DNA of 35,756 nt from an uncultured Lachnospiraceae bacterium (GCA_944381745.1 CALWMI010000078.1:1-35756); one strand, 5' to 3'; counted from the stretch's first letter, positions 5,569 through 13,691 are shown. The notes: a model not told the origin generated them from the sequence alone. Made by a program: numbers and translations.

Positions 5569-6513
5569 ATGAACAGAGATTATGAGGAAAAGGACAAGGA
5601 TTTTGCGGAAGAGGGCAGAGACGTACTGCAGGAGATGAAGGAGGCGTATGAACACACGCCGGTGCCTGAGGAAGGCAGGAGGCTGGTGGAGCAGGCAATC
5701 CAGCGGGCGAAAAAGGATAAGAGAAGGGGCCAGGCTGTGGTGCGCCTCAGAAGGACGGCGGTGGGGATCGCAGCTGCCTTCGCCTGTATCGTGGCGCTCT
5801 CCAACAGCAGCGCACAGGTAGCCCACGCGATGGGACAGATCCCGATCCTGGGCGCGGTGGTACGGGCGGTGACCTTCCGCACCTACGAGGCGGACAAAGA
5901 GAACTTCCAGGCTCAGGTGGAGATCCCGCAGCTGGAGGCGGAAGAAGGGGCCGGGGAGCTGCCCCAGGGAGCCGAGGAGATCAACAGCAGCATAGAAGAG
6001 TTTACCGACAGGTTCATCAAGGAATTTGAGTCCGATATGGAGACGGGCGGCGAAGGACATGAGGGGCTGGATATCTCCTACGAGACAGTGACAGACAGTG
6101 ACAGGCTGTATACGGTCAAGGTCTGGGCTGTGCAGACGCAGGCCAGCGGAGCTGAGACGGTGAGATACTATACGCTGGACAAAGCCACAGGGCAACAGCT
6201 TGCGCTGGCGGATCTCTTCGCCGAAGGAAGCGATTACGTGACGGTCCTGAGCGAGGAGATCAAGCTGCAGATGCGCCGGCAGATGCAGGAAGATCCGGGC
6301 AAGCAGTATTTCTTGGACGACGAAGAATTCCCGGAGTGGAACTTTGAGAGGATCAAGGAGGATCAGAATTTCTATATCACGGATGGACAAAAGCTGGCCA
6401 TTGTATTTGACGAGTACGAAGTGGCCCCCGGATATATGGGGGTGGTGAGCTTTGAGATCCCTACAGAGGAGATCGCAGATATCCTGCAGCCGGATATGGG
6501 GATTCTCCAGTAG
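5569..6513 (+). CDS. RsiV-type anti-sigma factor with DUF3298 domain, copy 2
   Basis: The 314-residue membrane anti-sigma factor is paired with the sigma factor at 4998. It has a cytoplasmic N-terminus (about 1-62), one helix (TAVGIAAAFACIVALSNSSA, about 64-83) followed by an AxA-like site (VAHAMG), and an extracellular DUF3298-type region ending FYITDGQKLAIVFDEYEVAP and VVSFEIP. The juxtamembrane motif P-I-x-x-x-V-x-x-V-T-F-R-(S/T)-Y-E is shared with copy 1. It lacks the long charged run of copy 1. The stop TAG at 6511 lies inside the first of six 24-bp tandem repeats, so the last residues PDMGILQ are repeat-encoded; without that stop the frame would continue to 6738. GAGGTGAG precedes the ATG. 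Confidence 0.88.
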   Translation: MNRDYEEKDKDFAEEGRDVLQEMKEAYEHTPVPEEGRRLVEQAIQRAKKDKRRGQAVVRLRRTAVGIAAAFACIVALSNSSAQVAHAMGQIPILGAVVRAVTFRTYEADKENFQAQVEIPQLEAEEGAGELPQGAEEINSSIEEFTDRFIKEFESDMETGGEGHEGLDISYETVTDSDRLYTVKVWAVQTQASGAETVRYYTLDKATGQQLALADLFAEGSDYVTVLSEEIKLQMRRQMQEDPGKQYFLDDEEFPEWNFERIKEDQNFYITDGQKLAIVFDEYEVAPGYMGVVSFEIPTEEIADILQPDMGILQ

Positions 6514-6633
6514 CCGGATATGAGGATTCTCCAGCAGTTGGATATGGGGATTCTCCAGCAGACGGATATGGGGATCCTCCAGCAGCTGGATATGGGGATT
6601 CTTCAGCAGCCGGATATGGGAATTCTCCAGCAG
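6490..6633. repeat. Six 24-bp tandem repeats at the 3' end of the second anti-sigma gene
   Basis: Six consecutive units (6490-6513, 6514-6537, 6538-6561, 6562-6585, 6586-6609, 6610-6633) follow the pattern (C/T/A)(C/T)GGATATGGGGATTCTCCAG plus CAG. Each would encode P/L/T-D-M-G-I-L-Q-Q in the anti-sigma frame (unit 2 has R for G). In unit 1 the last codon is TAG in place of CAG and forms the annotated stop. GATATCCTGCAG just upstream looks like the seed of the unit. Confidence 0.92.
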
Positions 6634-6639
6634 ACGGAA

Positions 6640-6692
6640 GGGGCGTCCCCTGCACCGCAGAAAAGGCGGGCGGGGGAACGCCCTCCTTTTTT
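6640..6692 (+). terminator. Terminator after the second anti-sigma gene
   Basis: GGGGCGTCCCC pairs with GGGGAACGCCC over a loop of about 20 nt, followed by CCTTTTTT. The T run overlaps a candidate -35 (TTGCGT) of the next gene. Confidence 0.65.
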
Positions 6693-6719
6693 GCGTTTTT
6701 GCCGGGAATATGGTATGCT
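6691..6719 (+). promoter_or_regulatory. Candidate promoter of the decarboxylase gene
   Basis: TTGCGT (6691-6696), 17 bp, TATGCT (6714-6719). The match to consensus is moderate. Confidence 0.4.
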
Positions 6720-6756
6720 TAACAGGAAAACAAGCTGAGATGTGGGGACAATGGGT

Positions 6757-8253
6757 ATGGAAAAGGCTTTTTGGGAAGAACTGCAGGAATATAACAGGAG
6801 GGATATCTATCCCTTCCACATGCCAGGGCATAAGAGAAACCCGGTTGCGGCAGGGCTCTGTGACCCCTATCTATCGGATATCACAGAGATCGAGGGGTTC
6901 GACGACCTGCACCATGCCAGCGGGATTCTGCGGGATGCCCAGGCTGCGGCCGCCGCGCTTTTCGGAGCCCAGGAGAGCCGGTTTCTGGTCAACGGGAGCA
7001 CAGCTGGCATCCTGAGCGCCATCAGCGGCTGCCTGCTTCCGGGGGAGACCTTGCTCCTGGCCAGGAACAGCCACCGCTCAGCCTATCACGGGGCGCAGCT
7101 TAGGCGCCTGTCCGTGAGGTACCTCTATCCTCGCCCGGAGGAGAGATATCATCTCAACGGGGGGATTGCCCCGGAGGATGTGGGGGAGGCGCTGGATAAG
7201 GAGCCGTCCGCCCGGGCGGTGTTCGTCACATCCCCCACCTATGACGGGTTGGTGTCGGATATCGGGGGGATTGCCCAGGAGGCCCACAAGAGAGGGCGTA
7301 TCCTGATTGTGGACGAGGCCCACGGGGCGCACCTGCAGTTCCACCCGGCTTTTCCCAGGAGCGCCCTGGAGAGCGGGGCGGATGTGGTGATCCAGAGCGT
7401 GCACAAGACGCTGCCCTCCCTGACGCAGACGGCGCTTCTGCATTTTGGCAGGGACAACCGGCTGGATGAGGCCGCCAAAGAGCGGATCCGGCGGTTCCTG
7501 AGCGTTTACCAGAGCAGCAGCCCGTCCTACCTGCTGATGGCCTCCATCGACCGCTGCCGGCAGATGCTGGAGCGGGAAGGAGGACGGCTCTATGAGGCCT
7601 ATATCCCGGAGCTCATGCGTTTCCGCACCAGGATGGAAGGGCTGCGGAACATTCGCCTTGTGGGAAGGGAGCTGGAGGGGACGGCCGCCATTGCGGGGAC
7701 GGACCCTTCACGCCTGGTGTTCGCCGCCCCGCAATATGTCCGAAGCGGGCCGTGGATGGAGGAGAAGCTGCTGGCGGAGCACAGAATCCAGATGGAGATG
7801 GCCGCCCCAGGCTATGTGGTGGGCATCAGCAGCTGTATGGATACGCCGGAGGGGTTTGCCAGGCTGGCCCAGGCGATGGAGCAGCTGGACAGGGAAATGC
7901 CCTTCTGCCTGCGGAAGCGGGCTTTGGAGAAAACCGGCCATTCCCAGGAGGAGATTCTGTGCCGGGCAAGAAATGAGGCGGTTTTACCCATTTATGAAGC
8001 GGCGGACAGGGAGGGGGTAAGCCTTCCGCTCCGGGATGCCCCAGGGAAGATCAGCCGGGAGTACGTCTATCTGTATCCTCCAGGAATCCCCCTGCTGGTA
8101 CCGGGGGAGCGGGTCAGCGGGAAGTGCGCTGCCCTTCTCGCGCAGCTGCTGAGGGAGGGGCTGGATGTGAGGGGGCTCGACCCGGCGCCCGGGGATTGGA
8201 TGAACCGGCAGACAGGCCCGGAAGAGGCATGGAGGCTGCGGGTCTGCATATAG
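6757..8253 (+). CDS. Orn/Lys/Arg decarboxylase family protein (PLP-dependent, YaaO/SpeA-like)
   Basis: This fold-type I PLP enzyme would decarboxylate arginine, lysine or ornithine toward polyamines; substrate cannot be told from sequence. The 498-residue product has YPFHMPGHKRN near the N-terminus, the PLP-phosphate and ring region (VNGSTAGI, SPTYDGLVSDI, VDEAHGAH) and the Schiff-base lysine in SVHKTLPSLTQT (about residue 217). The C-terminal domain includes the motif YLYPPGIPLLVPGE typical of the family. Start choice is uncertain: GTG 6742, ATG 6751 and ATG 6757 are in frame and only a GGGG stretch at 6744-6747 could act as ribosome binding site, which suits 6757 best. In B. subtilis the orthologue yaaO likewise opens the tmk-holB-yaaT cluster, as here. 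Confidence 0.92.
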   Translation: MEKAFWEELQEYNRRDIYPFHMPGHKRNPVAAGLCDPYLSDITEIEGFDDLHHASGILRDAQAAAAALFGAQESRFLVNGSTAGILSAISGCLLPGETLLLARNSHRSAYHGAQLRRLSVRYLYPRPEERYHLNGGIAPEDVGEALDKEPSARAVFVTSPTYDGLVSDIGGIAQEAHKRGRILIVDEAHGAHLQFHPAFPRSALESGADVVIQSVHKTLPSLTQTALLHFGRDNRLDEAAKERIRRFLSVYQSSSPSYLLMASIDRCRQMLEREGGRLYEAYIPELMRFRTRMEGLRNIRLVGRELEGTAAIAGTDPSRLVFAAPQYVRSGPWMEEKLLAEHRIQMEMAAPGYVVGISSCMDTPEGFARLAQAMEQLDREMPFCLRKRALEKTGHSQEEILCRARNEAVLPIYEAADREGVSLPLRDAPGKISREYVYLYPPGIPLLVPGERVSGKCAALLAQLLREGLDVRGLDPAPGDWMNRQTGPEEAWRLRVCI

Positions 8254-8347
8254 CGCCCAGAGGGCTGAGAGCAGGCGCAAGCCCCGGCGGGGCAAGAAGA
8301 TGCAAGGGCCTGGGATAGACAGGACAGGGAAAGGCGGGAGAAGCGCT

Positions 8348-8938
8348 ATGGGAAAAATCTTCTGTATTATCGGAAAAAGCTCGTCGGGGAAGGACACGGT
8401 GTACAAGGGGCTGCTCCAGAGGAGAGAGCTGGGGCTCCGGCGGATTGTACCCTATACGACCCGGCCAAGGCGCGAGGGGGAGCGGGACGGCGAGGAGTAC
8501 TATTTTGTCAGCCAGGACGCCTACCAGCGGCTGGAGGAGCAGGGCAAGGTGATTGAGGCCCGGCATTATCACACGGTGTATGGCGTGTGGACTTATTTTA
8601 CTGCCCAGGACGGGCAGATTACAGAGCAGGAGGACTGCCTGCTGATCGGCACGCTGGAGGCCTTCTGCCAGATCCGGGATTATTTCGGGGCTGGGCGGGT
8701 CGTGCCGGTCTACCTGCAGGTGGAGGACGGCGAGAGGCTTAAGAGGGCGATTGCGCGGGAACAGCGGCAGGAGAAGCCAGGTTACGCGGAGGTGTGCAGG
8801 AGATTCCTGGCGGACGAGCAGGATTTCTCCGAGGAGAGGCTGCGCCAGGCGGGAATCCGCGACCGCTTTGACAACAGCGGGCTGGAGGGCTGCCTGGAGC
8901 AGGTGGCCGCCTACATTGCCGGCAAAAAATCCCTATAA
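8348..8938 (+). CDS. Guanylate kinase-like nucleotide kinase
   Basis: The 196-residue P-loop kinase resembles guanylate kinase (GMP + ATP to GDP + ADP). It begins MGKIFCIIGKSSSGKDTVYK; the P-loop is G-K-S-S-S-G-K-D-T (about 9-17). The GMP-binding segment YTTRPRREGERDGEEYYF (about 38-55) closely resembles that of Gmk. Length is close to the Gmk norm. The start at 8348 has GGGAG about 9 nt upstream. It sits between the decarboxylase and holB, the position of thymidylate kinase (tmk) in B. subtilis, so it may be a second NMP kinase that took over this slot. The real substrate is uncertain; the genome probably has a canonical gmk elsewhere (inference). Confidence 0.85.
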   Translation: MGKIFCIIGKSSSGKDTVYKGLLQRRELGLRRIVPYTTRPRREGERDGEEYYFVSQDAYQRLEEQGKVIEARHYHTVYGVWTYFTAQDGQITEQEDCLLIGTLEAFCQIRDYFGAGRVVPVYLQVEDGERLKRAIAREQRQEKPGYAEVCRRFLADEQDFSEERLRQAGIRDRFDNSGLEGCLEQVAAYIAGKKSL

Positions 8939-8953
8939 AAGAAGGCGGGATTG

Positions 8954-8962
8954 TGCTATACT
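8954..8962 (+). promoter_or_regulatory. Candidate extended -10 promoter of the holB operon
   Basis: TGCTATACT forms an extended -10 box 44 bp upstream of holB. No clear -35 is present. Confidence 0.35.
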
Positions 8963-9005
8963 AGTACCGGGCAGAGTATCCGAGAAAGCAGCGGGGAGGT
9001 GCGCG

Positions 9006-9995
9006 ATGTCAGGGTTTGGAGACATTATCGGCCACGAGGATATTATATGGCATCTGAAAAATGCGATCCTGGCGGGGAAGGTTTCCCACGCGTATATCCT
9101 GAGCGGCGAGGAAGGGAGCGGGAAGAGGCTCCTTGCGGATACGTTTGCGATGGCGCTCCAGTGCGAGCAGGGAGGGACGGAGCCCTGTATGCAGTGCCGC
9201 TCCTGCAGGCAGGCAGCCAGCGGCAGCCAGCCGGATATCATCCATGTGGTCCATGAGAAGCCGGCGTCCATCGGCGTGGAGGACATCCGCGGGCAGGTGA
9301 ACGGGGATATCGCCATCAAGCCCTACCGGTCCCCCTACAAGATCTATATTATCGACGAGGCGGACAAGATGACGGTGCAGGCCCAGAACGCGCTGCTCAA
9401 GACGATTGAGGAGCCGCCGTCCTACGCGGTCCTGATACTTTTGGCAGACAATGCGGACCGGATGCTGCCCACGATTTTGTCCCGCTGTATCCGGCTGAAC
9501 CTTAAGGCGGTCAGCAGCAGGCTGATGAAGGAGTATTTGATGGATAAGATGAAGATACCGGATTACCAGGCGGATTTGAGCGTCACCTTCGCCCAGGGAA
9601 ACGTGGGGAAGGCGATGAAGCTGGCGTCCTCGGATAAGTTCCAGGAGATGAAGGAGCAGGCTGTGCGGCTGCTGGGAAGCATAGAGGGGACGGAGCTCCA
9701 CGATCTCCCGGAGGCGGTGAAGGAGCTGGGCGCATACAAGGAGAATATACAGGAGCTGCTGGATCTCTTCACCCTGTGGTTCCGGGACGTGCTGCTTTTC
9801 AAGGCGACCCAGGAGGCCGGGGAGCTGATCTTCCGGGATGAGCTGGCTGCGGTGCGCAGGCAGGCTAAGAAGAGCTCCTACGAGGGGCTGGAGGAAATTT
9901 TAAACGGAATTGAGAGAGCAAGGGCAAGGCTGCGTGCGAACGTGAATTTTGACCTTACCATGGAGCTTTTGCTGTTGACGATAAAGGAGAATTAA
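9006..9995 (+). CDS. holB: DNA polymerase III delta' subunit
   Basis: This subunit of the clamp loader helps load the beta sliding clamp on primed DNA. The 329-residue protein has an AAA+ fold: IIGHEDIIWHLKNAI, a P-loop-like SGEEGSGKRLLA (about 36-47), a zinc-binding Cys cluster (CEQGG...CMQCRSC, about 58-74), Walker B-like YIIDEADKM, and the sensor/arginine motif LPTILSRCIRLNL. The start ATG has GGGGAGG 6 nt upstream; the open frame extends further up but overlaps the kinase gene. It is followed after one base by ricT, with trmN6 and rsmI beyond, the same order as holB-yaaT-yabB-yabC in B. subtilis. Confidence 0.94.
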   Translation: MSGFGDIIGHEDIIWHLKNAILAGKVSHAYILSGEEGSGKRLLADTFAMALQCEQGGTEPCMQCRSCRQAASGSQPDIIHVVHEKPASIGVEDIRGQVNGDIAIKPYRSPYKIYIIDEADKMTVQAQNALLKTIEEPPSYAVLILLADNADRMLPTILSRCIRLNLKAVSSRLMKEYLMDKMKIPDYQADLSVTFAQGNVGKAMKLASSDKFQEMKEQAVRLLGSIEGTELHDLPEAVKELGAYKENIQELLDLFTLWFRDVLLFKATQEAGELIFRDELAAVRRQAKKSSYEGLEEILNGIERARARLRANVNFDLTMELLLLTIKEN

Positions 9996-9996
9996 T

Positions 9997-10944
9997 ATGA
10001 CGACAATAATAGGCGTGAGATTCCGCACGGCGGGGAAAATCTATTATTTTGATCCCAAGAAGCTGGATATCAAGCGGGGCGGACATGTGATTGTGGAGAC
10101 GGCCCGGGGCGTGGAGTACGGGACGGTGGTGATCGGGCGGAAAGAAGTGCCCGACGAGAAGGTTGTCCAGCCGCTGAAGCCGGTGATCCGCATCGCCACC
10201 AAGGAGGACGACGCGGTGGAGGAGCGGAACCGGGGGAAGGAGAAGGAGGCCTTTGCCATCTGCCAGGAGAAGATCAGGAAGCACGGCCTGGAGATGAAGC
10301 TCATCGACACAGAGTATACCTTCGACAACAATAAGGTGCTATTCTATTTTACGGCGGACGGGAGGATTGACTTCCGGGAGCTGGTGAAGGATCTGGCGTC
10401 GGTGTTCAAGACCCGCATCGAGCTGCGGCAGATCGGCGTGAGGGATGAGACGAAGATCATAGGGGGAATCGGCATCTGCGGCCGGGCGCTGTGCTGCCAC
10501 TCTTACCTGTCGGAGTTTGCCCCGGTGTCGATCAAGATGGCCAAGGAGCAGAACCTGTCGCTGAACCCGGCTAAAATTTCCGGTGTGTGCGGACGGCTCA
10601 TGTGCTGCCTGAAGAATGAGGCAGAGACATATGAATATCTGAATTCCCGGCTTCCGGGCGTGGGGGATACGGTGACCACCGACGACGGGGAGAAGGGAGA
10701 AGTGCAGGCGGTCAACGTGCTCCGGCAGCAGGTGAAGGTGCTGGTTACCAACGGGGACGAGAAGGAGATCCGGGAGTATAAGGCCAGCCAGCTGAAATTC
10801 CGGCCCAAGAGGAAGAAGGGTCGGGATAAGGACCGGGACAAGGGAAAGGATAGAGACAGAGAGAAGGACAAGGTGGATGCAGAGCTGAAGAAGCTGGAGG
10901 CCATGGAGAAAAAGGAAGGAAAGTCGAAGCTGGATGACAACTGA
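9997..10944 (+). CDS. ricT: RicT (YaaT/PSP1 family) regulatory protein
   Basis: In B. subtilis RicT forms an iron-sulfur complex with RicA and RicF that assists RNase Y-dependent RNA maturation and affects sporulation and competence. The 315-residue protein shows the PSP1 C-terminal domain: IGVRFRTAGKIYYFDP at the N-terminus, IELRQIGVRDETKIIGGIG (about 146-164), and the conserved cysteine motifs CGRALCC and CGRLMCC (about 166-207). The last 45 residues are a K/R/D/E-rich tail (RDKDRDKGKDRDREKDK) expected to be disordered. The start lies one base after holB and the 3' end overlaps the methyltransferase by 11 bp, so the genes are translationally coupled. Confidence 0.94.
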   Translation: MTTIIGVRFRTAGKIYYFDPKKLDIKRGGHVIVETARGVEYGTVVIGRKEVPDEKVVQPLKPVIRIATKEDDAVEERNRGKEKEAFAICQEKIRKHGLEMKLIDTEYTFDNNKVLFYFTADGRIDFRELVKDLASVFKTRIELRQIGVRDETKIIGGIGICGRALCCHSYLSEFAPVSIKMAKEQNLSLNPAKISGVCGRLMCCLKNEAETYEYLNSRLPGVGDTVTTDDGEKGEVQAVNVLRQQVKVLVTNGDEKEIREYKASQLKFRPKRKKGRDKDRDKGKDRDREKDKVDAELKKLEAMEKKEGKSKLDDN

Positions 10945-11671
10945 GCTGAAGCCGGGGGAGCGCCTGGACGACCTCCAGAGGAACGGTTACAAAATTATAC
11001 AGGATCCAGGCCGCTTCTGTTTCGGCATGGACGCGGTGCTGCTGTCCGGCTTTGCCCAGGTGAGAGCCGGGGAGCGGGTGCTGGACATGGGAACCGGAAC
11101 TGGGATTATCCCGCTGCTTCTCCGGGGCAAGACGGAGGGCAGGTGCTTTACCGGCCTGGAGATCCAGGCAGAGAGCGCGGACATGGCCAGGCGCAGCGTC
11201 GCTCTGAACGGGCTGGAAGAGGACATAGAAATTGTGGAGGGCGATTTGAAGGAAGCGGTGCAGAGATTCGGCGCGGCTTCTTTTGATGTGGCGACCTGCA
11301 ATCCGCCTTACATGATATGGAAGCACGGGCTTGCCAACCCGGATATGGGAAAGGCCATCGCGCGCCATGAGATATGCTGCACGCTGCAGGATGTGGTCAG
11401 GGAGGCGGCTGGCGTGCTGCGGGAACGGGGCAGGTTCTACCTGGTGCACAGGCCCTTCCGGCTGGCGGAGATCATGCGGGAGCTTGCCAGATGGAGGCTG
11501 GAGCCGAAGCGGATGAAGCTCGTGTACCCCTATGTGGACCGGGAGCCGAACATGGTTCTCCTGGAGGCTATGAAGGGGGGGAATTCCGGCATGCGGGTGG
11601 AGAAGCCCCTGGTGGTATACCGGGAAAAGGGCATCTACACCGATGAGATCTATGAGATCTATGGATACTAG
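10934..11671 (+). CDS. tRNA1(Val) A37 N6-methyltransferase-like (TrmN6/YabB family)
   Basis: This SAM-dependent adenine methyltransferase is expected to modify A37 of tRNA-Val; that activity is known for the E. coli homologue and inferred here. The 245-residue protein has the SAM-binding motif VLDMGTGTGIIPLLL (about 37-51), a GLEIQ acidic loop and the N6-adenine catalytic motif NPPYM (about 121-125). An early GFCF-like motif (GRFCFGMDAVLLSGF) is typical of this family. It overlaps ricT by 11 bp and precedes rsmI by 32 bp. The small GIY-YIG gene (yazA) found here in B. subtilis is missing. Confidence 0.93.
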   Translation: MTTELKPGERLDDLQRNGYKIIQDPGRFCFGMDAVLLSGFAQVRAGERVLDMGTGTGIIPLLLRGKTEGRCFTGLEIQAESADMARRSVALNGLEEDIEIVEGDLKEAVQRFGAASFDVATCNPPYMIWKHGLANPDMGKAIARHEICCTLQDVVREAAGVLRERGRFYLVHRPFRLAEIMRELARWRLEPKRMKLVYPYVDREPNMVLLEAMKGGNSGMRVEKPLVVYREKGIYTDEIYEIYGY

Positions 11672-11703
11672 GGGAGAAGGCGGCAGGAGACAGGAGGAAG
11701 AAT

Positions 11704-12558
11704 ATGGCGGGAATGCTGTATCTATGTGCGACACCCATTGGAAACCTGGAAGATATGACCTTCCGGGCGGTGCGGATATTGAAGGAGGCCGATGTGATCG
11801 CGGCGGAGGATACTCGCAGCAGCAGGAAGCTTCTGCAGCACTACGATATCCGCACGCCCATGACCAGCTACCATGAGTTCAACAAGATAGAGAAGGGGCG
11901 TAAGCTGGTGGAGCGCATGCAGGGAGGGGAGACGGTGGCCCTGATCACAGACGCGGGGACGCCGGGGATCTCGGATCCCGGGGAGGAGCTGGTGCGGATG
12001 TGCGTGGAGGCGGGCATAGCGGTGAGCGCAGTCCCGGGGCCGGCGGCCTGTGTGACCGGGCTGGTGGTATCCGGGCAGCCGTCCAGAAGATTTTGCTTCG
12101 AGGCCTTCCTCCCCCAGGAGAAAAGGGAGCGGACGCGCATACTGGAGGAGCTGGCCCAGGAGACGCGGACGATTGTGCTCTACGAGGCTCCCCACCGGCT
12201 GGTGCGCACGCTGGGCAGCCTGTACGAGACGCTGGGCAGCCGCAGGATTTCCATCTGCAGGGAGCTGACCAAGAAGTTTGAGACAGTGGAGCGCACCACG
12301 CTGGACGAGGTATTGCGCTATTATGAGACGCATGAGCCGCGGGGGGAATATGTGCTCGTCCTGGAGGGCAAGCCTGCCAGCCAGCAGGAGGAGGAGCGCC
12401 GGGCCAAGTGGGAAGGCATGGCTGTCGCAGAACATATGGCGTATTATGAGAGGCAGGGAATGGAGCGCAGGGAGGCGATGAGACAGGTGGCGAAGGACCG
12501 GGGCGTGTCCAGGCGGGACATTTACCAGGCCCTGCTGGCGGACACGGAAGAAGAGTGA
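11704..12558 (+). CDS. rsmI: 16S rRNA cytidine(1402)-2'-O-methyltransferase
   Basis: RsmI methylates the 2'-O of C1402 in the decoding centre of 16S rRNA. The 284-residue tetrapyrrole-methylase-fold protein has the signature LYLCATPIGNLEDMTFRA at the N-terminus, EDTRSSRKLLQHY, and the glycine-rich loop ALITDAGTPGISDPG (about 79-93). Later motifs are YEAPHRLVRTL and ELTKKFET. The ATG follows AGGAGGAAGAAT. It is the last gene of the holB-ricT-trmN6-rsmI run. A stem-loop without a T run follows, and the abrB-like gene is convergent. Confidence 0.96.
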   Translation: MAGMLYLCATPIGNLEDMTFRAVRILKEADVIAAEDTRSSRKLLQHYDIRTPMTSYHEFNKIEKGRKLVERMQGGETVALITDAGTPGISDPGEELVRMCVEAGIAVSAVPGPAACVTGLVVSGQPSRRFCFEAFLPQEKRERTRILEELAQETRTIVLYEAPHRLVRTLGSLYETLGSRRISICRELTKKFETVERTTLDEVLRYYETHEPRGEYVLVLEGKPASQQEEERRAKWEGMAVAEHMAYYERQGMERREAMRQVAKDRGVSRRDIYQALLADTEEE

Positions 12559-12563
12559 GAACA

Positions 12564-12611
12564 GGGGCCATCTGCCGGAATGCAGGAAAATGTAATCGGG
12601 CGGATGGCCCC
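12564..12611. terminator. Stem-loop between rsmI and the abrB-like gene
   Basis: GGGGCCATC.GCC pairs with GGC.GATGGCCCC around a loop of about 20 nt. No T run follows on either strand, so it may be a weak terminator or an RNA-stabilising hairpin. Confidence 0.4.
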
Positions 12612-12658
12612 GGCACTGTGCGGAGTCAAAGTTTTAAATTCAAGCAAAGCTCATGTTG

Positions 12659-12925
12659 TCAGTCCAAAGATACTTTCAGCCCGGCCAAATCAGCTAAGGC
12701 AAGGATACTCTCGCGGGATACTTTCTTGCCCTCGTACTCCACGAGGTTCTCCGTGGATCCTGTGAAAATGTCGCAGGGGACGCATTTCTGAAGGATAATG
12801 CGGTTGCCGTCCACAAAGATCTGGAGAGGATCCTTTTCCTGAAGGTTCATGCTTTTCCGAAGTTCCATTGGGAGGGTGATCCTTCCAAGTTCATCGAGGC
12901 GCCGGATAACTCCAGTGTTTTTCAT
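12659..12925 (-). CDS. AbrB/SpoVT-type transition-state regulator
   Basis: The 88-residue DNA-binding protein has an N-terminal swapped-hairpin AbrB domain: MKNTGVIRRLDELGRITLPM, ELRKSMNLQEKDPLQIF and RIILQKC (about 1-50). The rest is a short C-terminal domain. It closely resembles B. subtilis AbrB, a repressor of stationary-phase and sporulation genes. ATG at 12925 is chosen because AAGG lies 11 nt upstream; an upstream GTG at 12937 would abut that site. Its place after yabC/rsmI on the opposite strand is the same as for abrB in B. subtilis. A promoter (TTGTAA-N16-TATAAT) lies upstream in the AT-rich divergent region shared with spmA. Confidence 0.9.
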   Translation of the reverse strand: MKNTGVIRRLDELGRITLPMELRKSMNLQEKDPLQIFVDGNRIILQKCVPCDIFTGSTENLVEYEGKKVSRESILALADLAGLKVSLD

Positions 12926-12970
12926 CTTTACACACACCTTCTTTTTCTTTTGAATTTAAAAGTTTCTTTC

Positions 12971-12998
12971 ATTATACCATATTTTTCAAGTATTACAA
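12971..12998 (-). promoter_or_regulatory. Promoter of the abrB-like gene
   Basis: On the minus strand, TTGTAA (12998-12993), 16 bp, TATAAT (12976-12971). The surrounding 12940-13050 is strongly AT-rich and includes the palindrome ATTCAT-TTTG-ATGAAT at 13014-13029; no clear promoter for spmA was found. Confidence 0.6.
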
Positions 12999-13079
12999 CA
13001 AAAACTTAAATATATTCATTTTGATGAATAAAAAATTTAAATTCTGCATAGGATGCTACAAAAACAACCAGGGGAAGCT

Positions 13080-13691
13080 ATGCTGAATTATCTGTGGGCG
13101 GGAATGCTGCTGGTTGGGATTGCCTACGGGGCGTTTACCGGGAACCTGGCCCAGGTGTCGGAGGCGGCGCTGGAGTCGGCGGGAGAGGCGGTCACGCTGT
13201 GCATCTCCATGGTGGGTGTGATGGCCCTGTGGACAGGGCTGATGCACACCGCGCGGGAGAGCGGCCTGATGGGGCAGCTGACCAGGATGGCCAGGCCAGC
13301 CGTGCGCTGGCTGTTTCCGGATATTCCGGCCGGACATGAGGCGCAGGAGCATATCACGGCCAATGTGATCGCCAACATACTGGGGCTTGGCTGGGCGGCC
13401 ACCCCGTCTGGACTGAAGGCGATGGAGGCCTTGGGCAGGCTAGAGGACAGCCGGAGAAGGGAGGGCAGGAGCCAGGTTCCGGAGGGCGCTGCCAGCAATG
13501 AGATGTGCAATTTCCTCATCCTGAACATCTCCTCCCTGCAGCTGATCCCGGTGACCATCATCGTGTACAGGAGCCAGTACGGCTCGGTGGATCCCACGGC
13601 GATTATCGGGCCGGCCATGGCGGCCACCGCCTGTTCCACGGCGGCGGGGATTCTGTACATGAAAATCAGGGGGAGGAGAAAAAGAACGTGA
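13080..13691 (+). CDS. spmA: Spore maturation protein A
   Basis: SpmA and SpmB are membrane proteins needed for spore core dehydration and heat resistance in Bacillus and Clostridium. The 203-residue product has several hydrophobic helices and a nucleoside-recognition (Gate) domain: GEAVTLCISMVGVMALWTGL, NVIANILGLGWAATPSGLKA and NEMCNFLILNISSLQLIPVT are hallmark SpmA segments. The ATG at 13080 has AGGGGA just upstream; an ATG at 13053 has no site. The gene overlaps spmB by 4 bp (GTGA). In B. subtilis dacB precedes spmAB; it is absent here. Confidence 0.94.
   Translation: MLNYLWAGMLLVGIAYGAFTGNLAQVSEAALESAGEAVTLCISMVGVMALWTGLMHTARESGLMGQLTRMARPAVRWLFPDIPAGHEAQEHITANVIANILGLGWAATPSGLKAMEALGRLEDSRRREGRSQVPEGAASNEMCNFLILNISSLQLIPVTIIVYRSQYGSVDPTAIIGPAMAATACSTAAGILYMKIRGRRKRT

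Noticed and set aside
6490-6633. 24-bp repeats considered as a CRISPR array
   Set aside because: The units are directly adjacent with no spacers and keep a coding frame.
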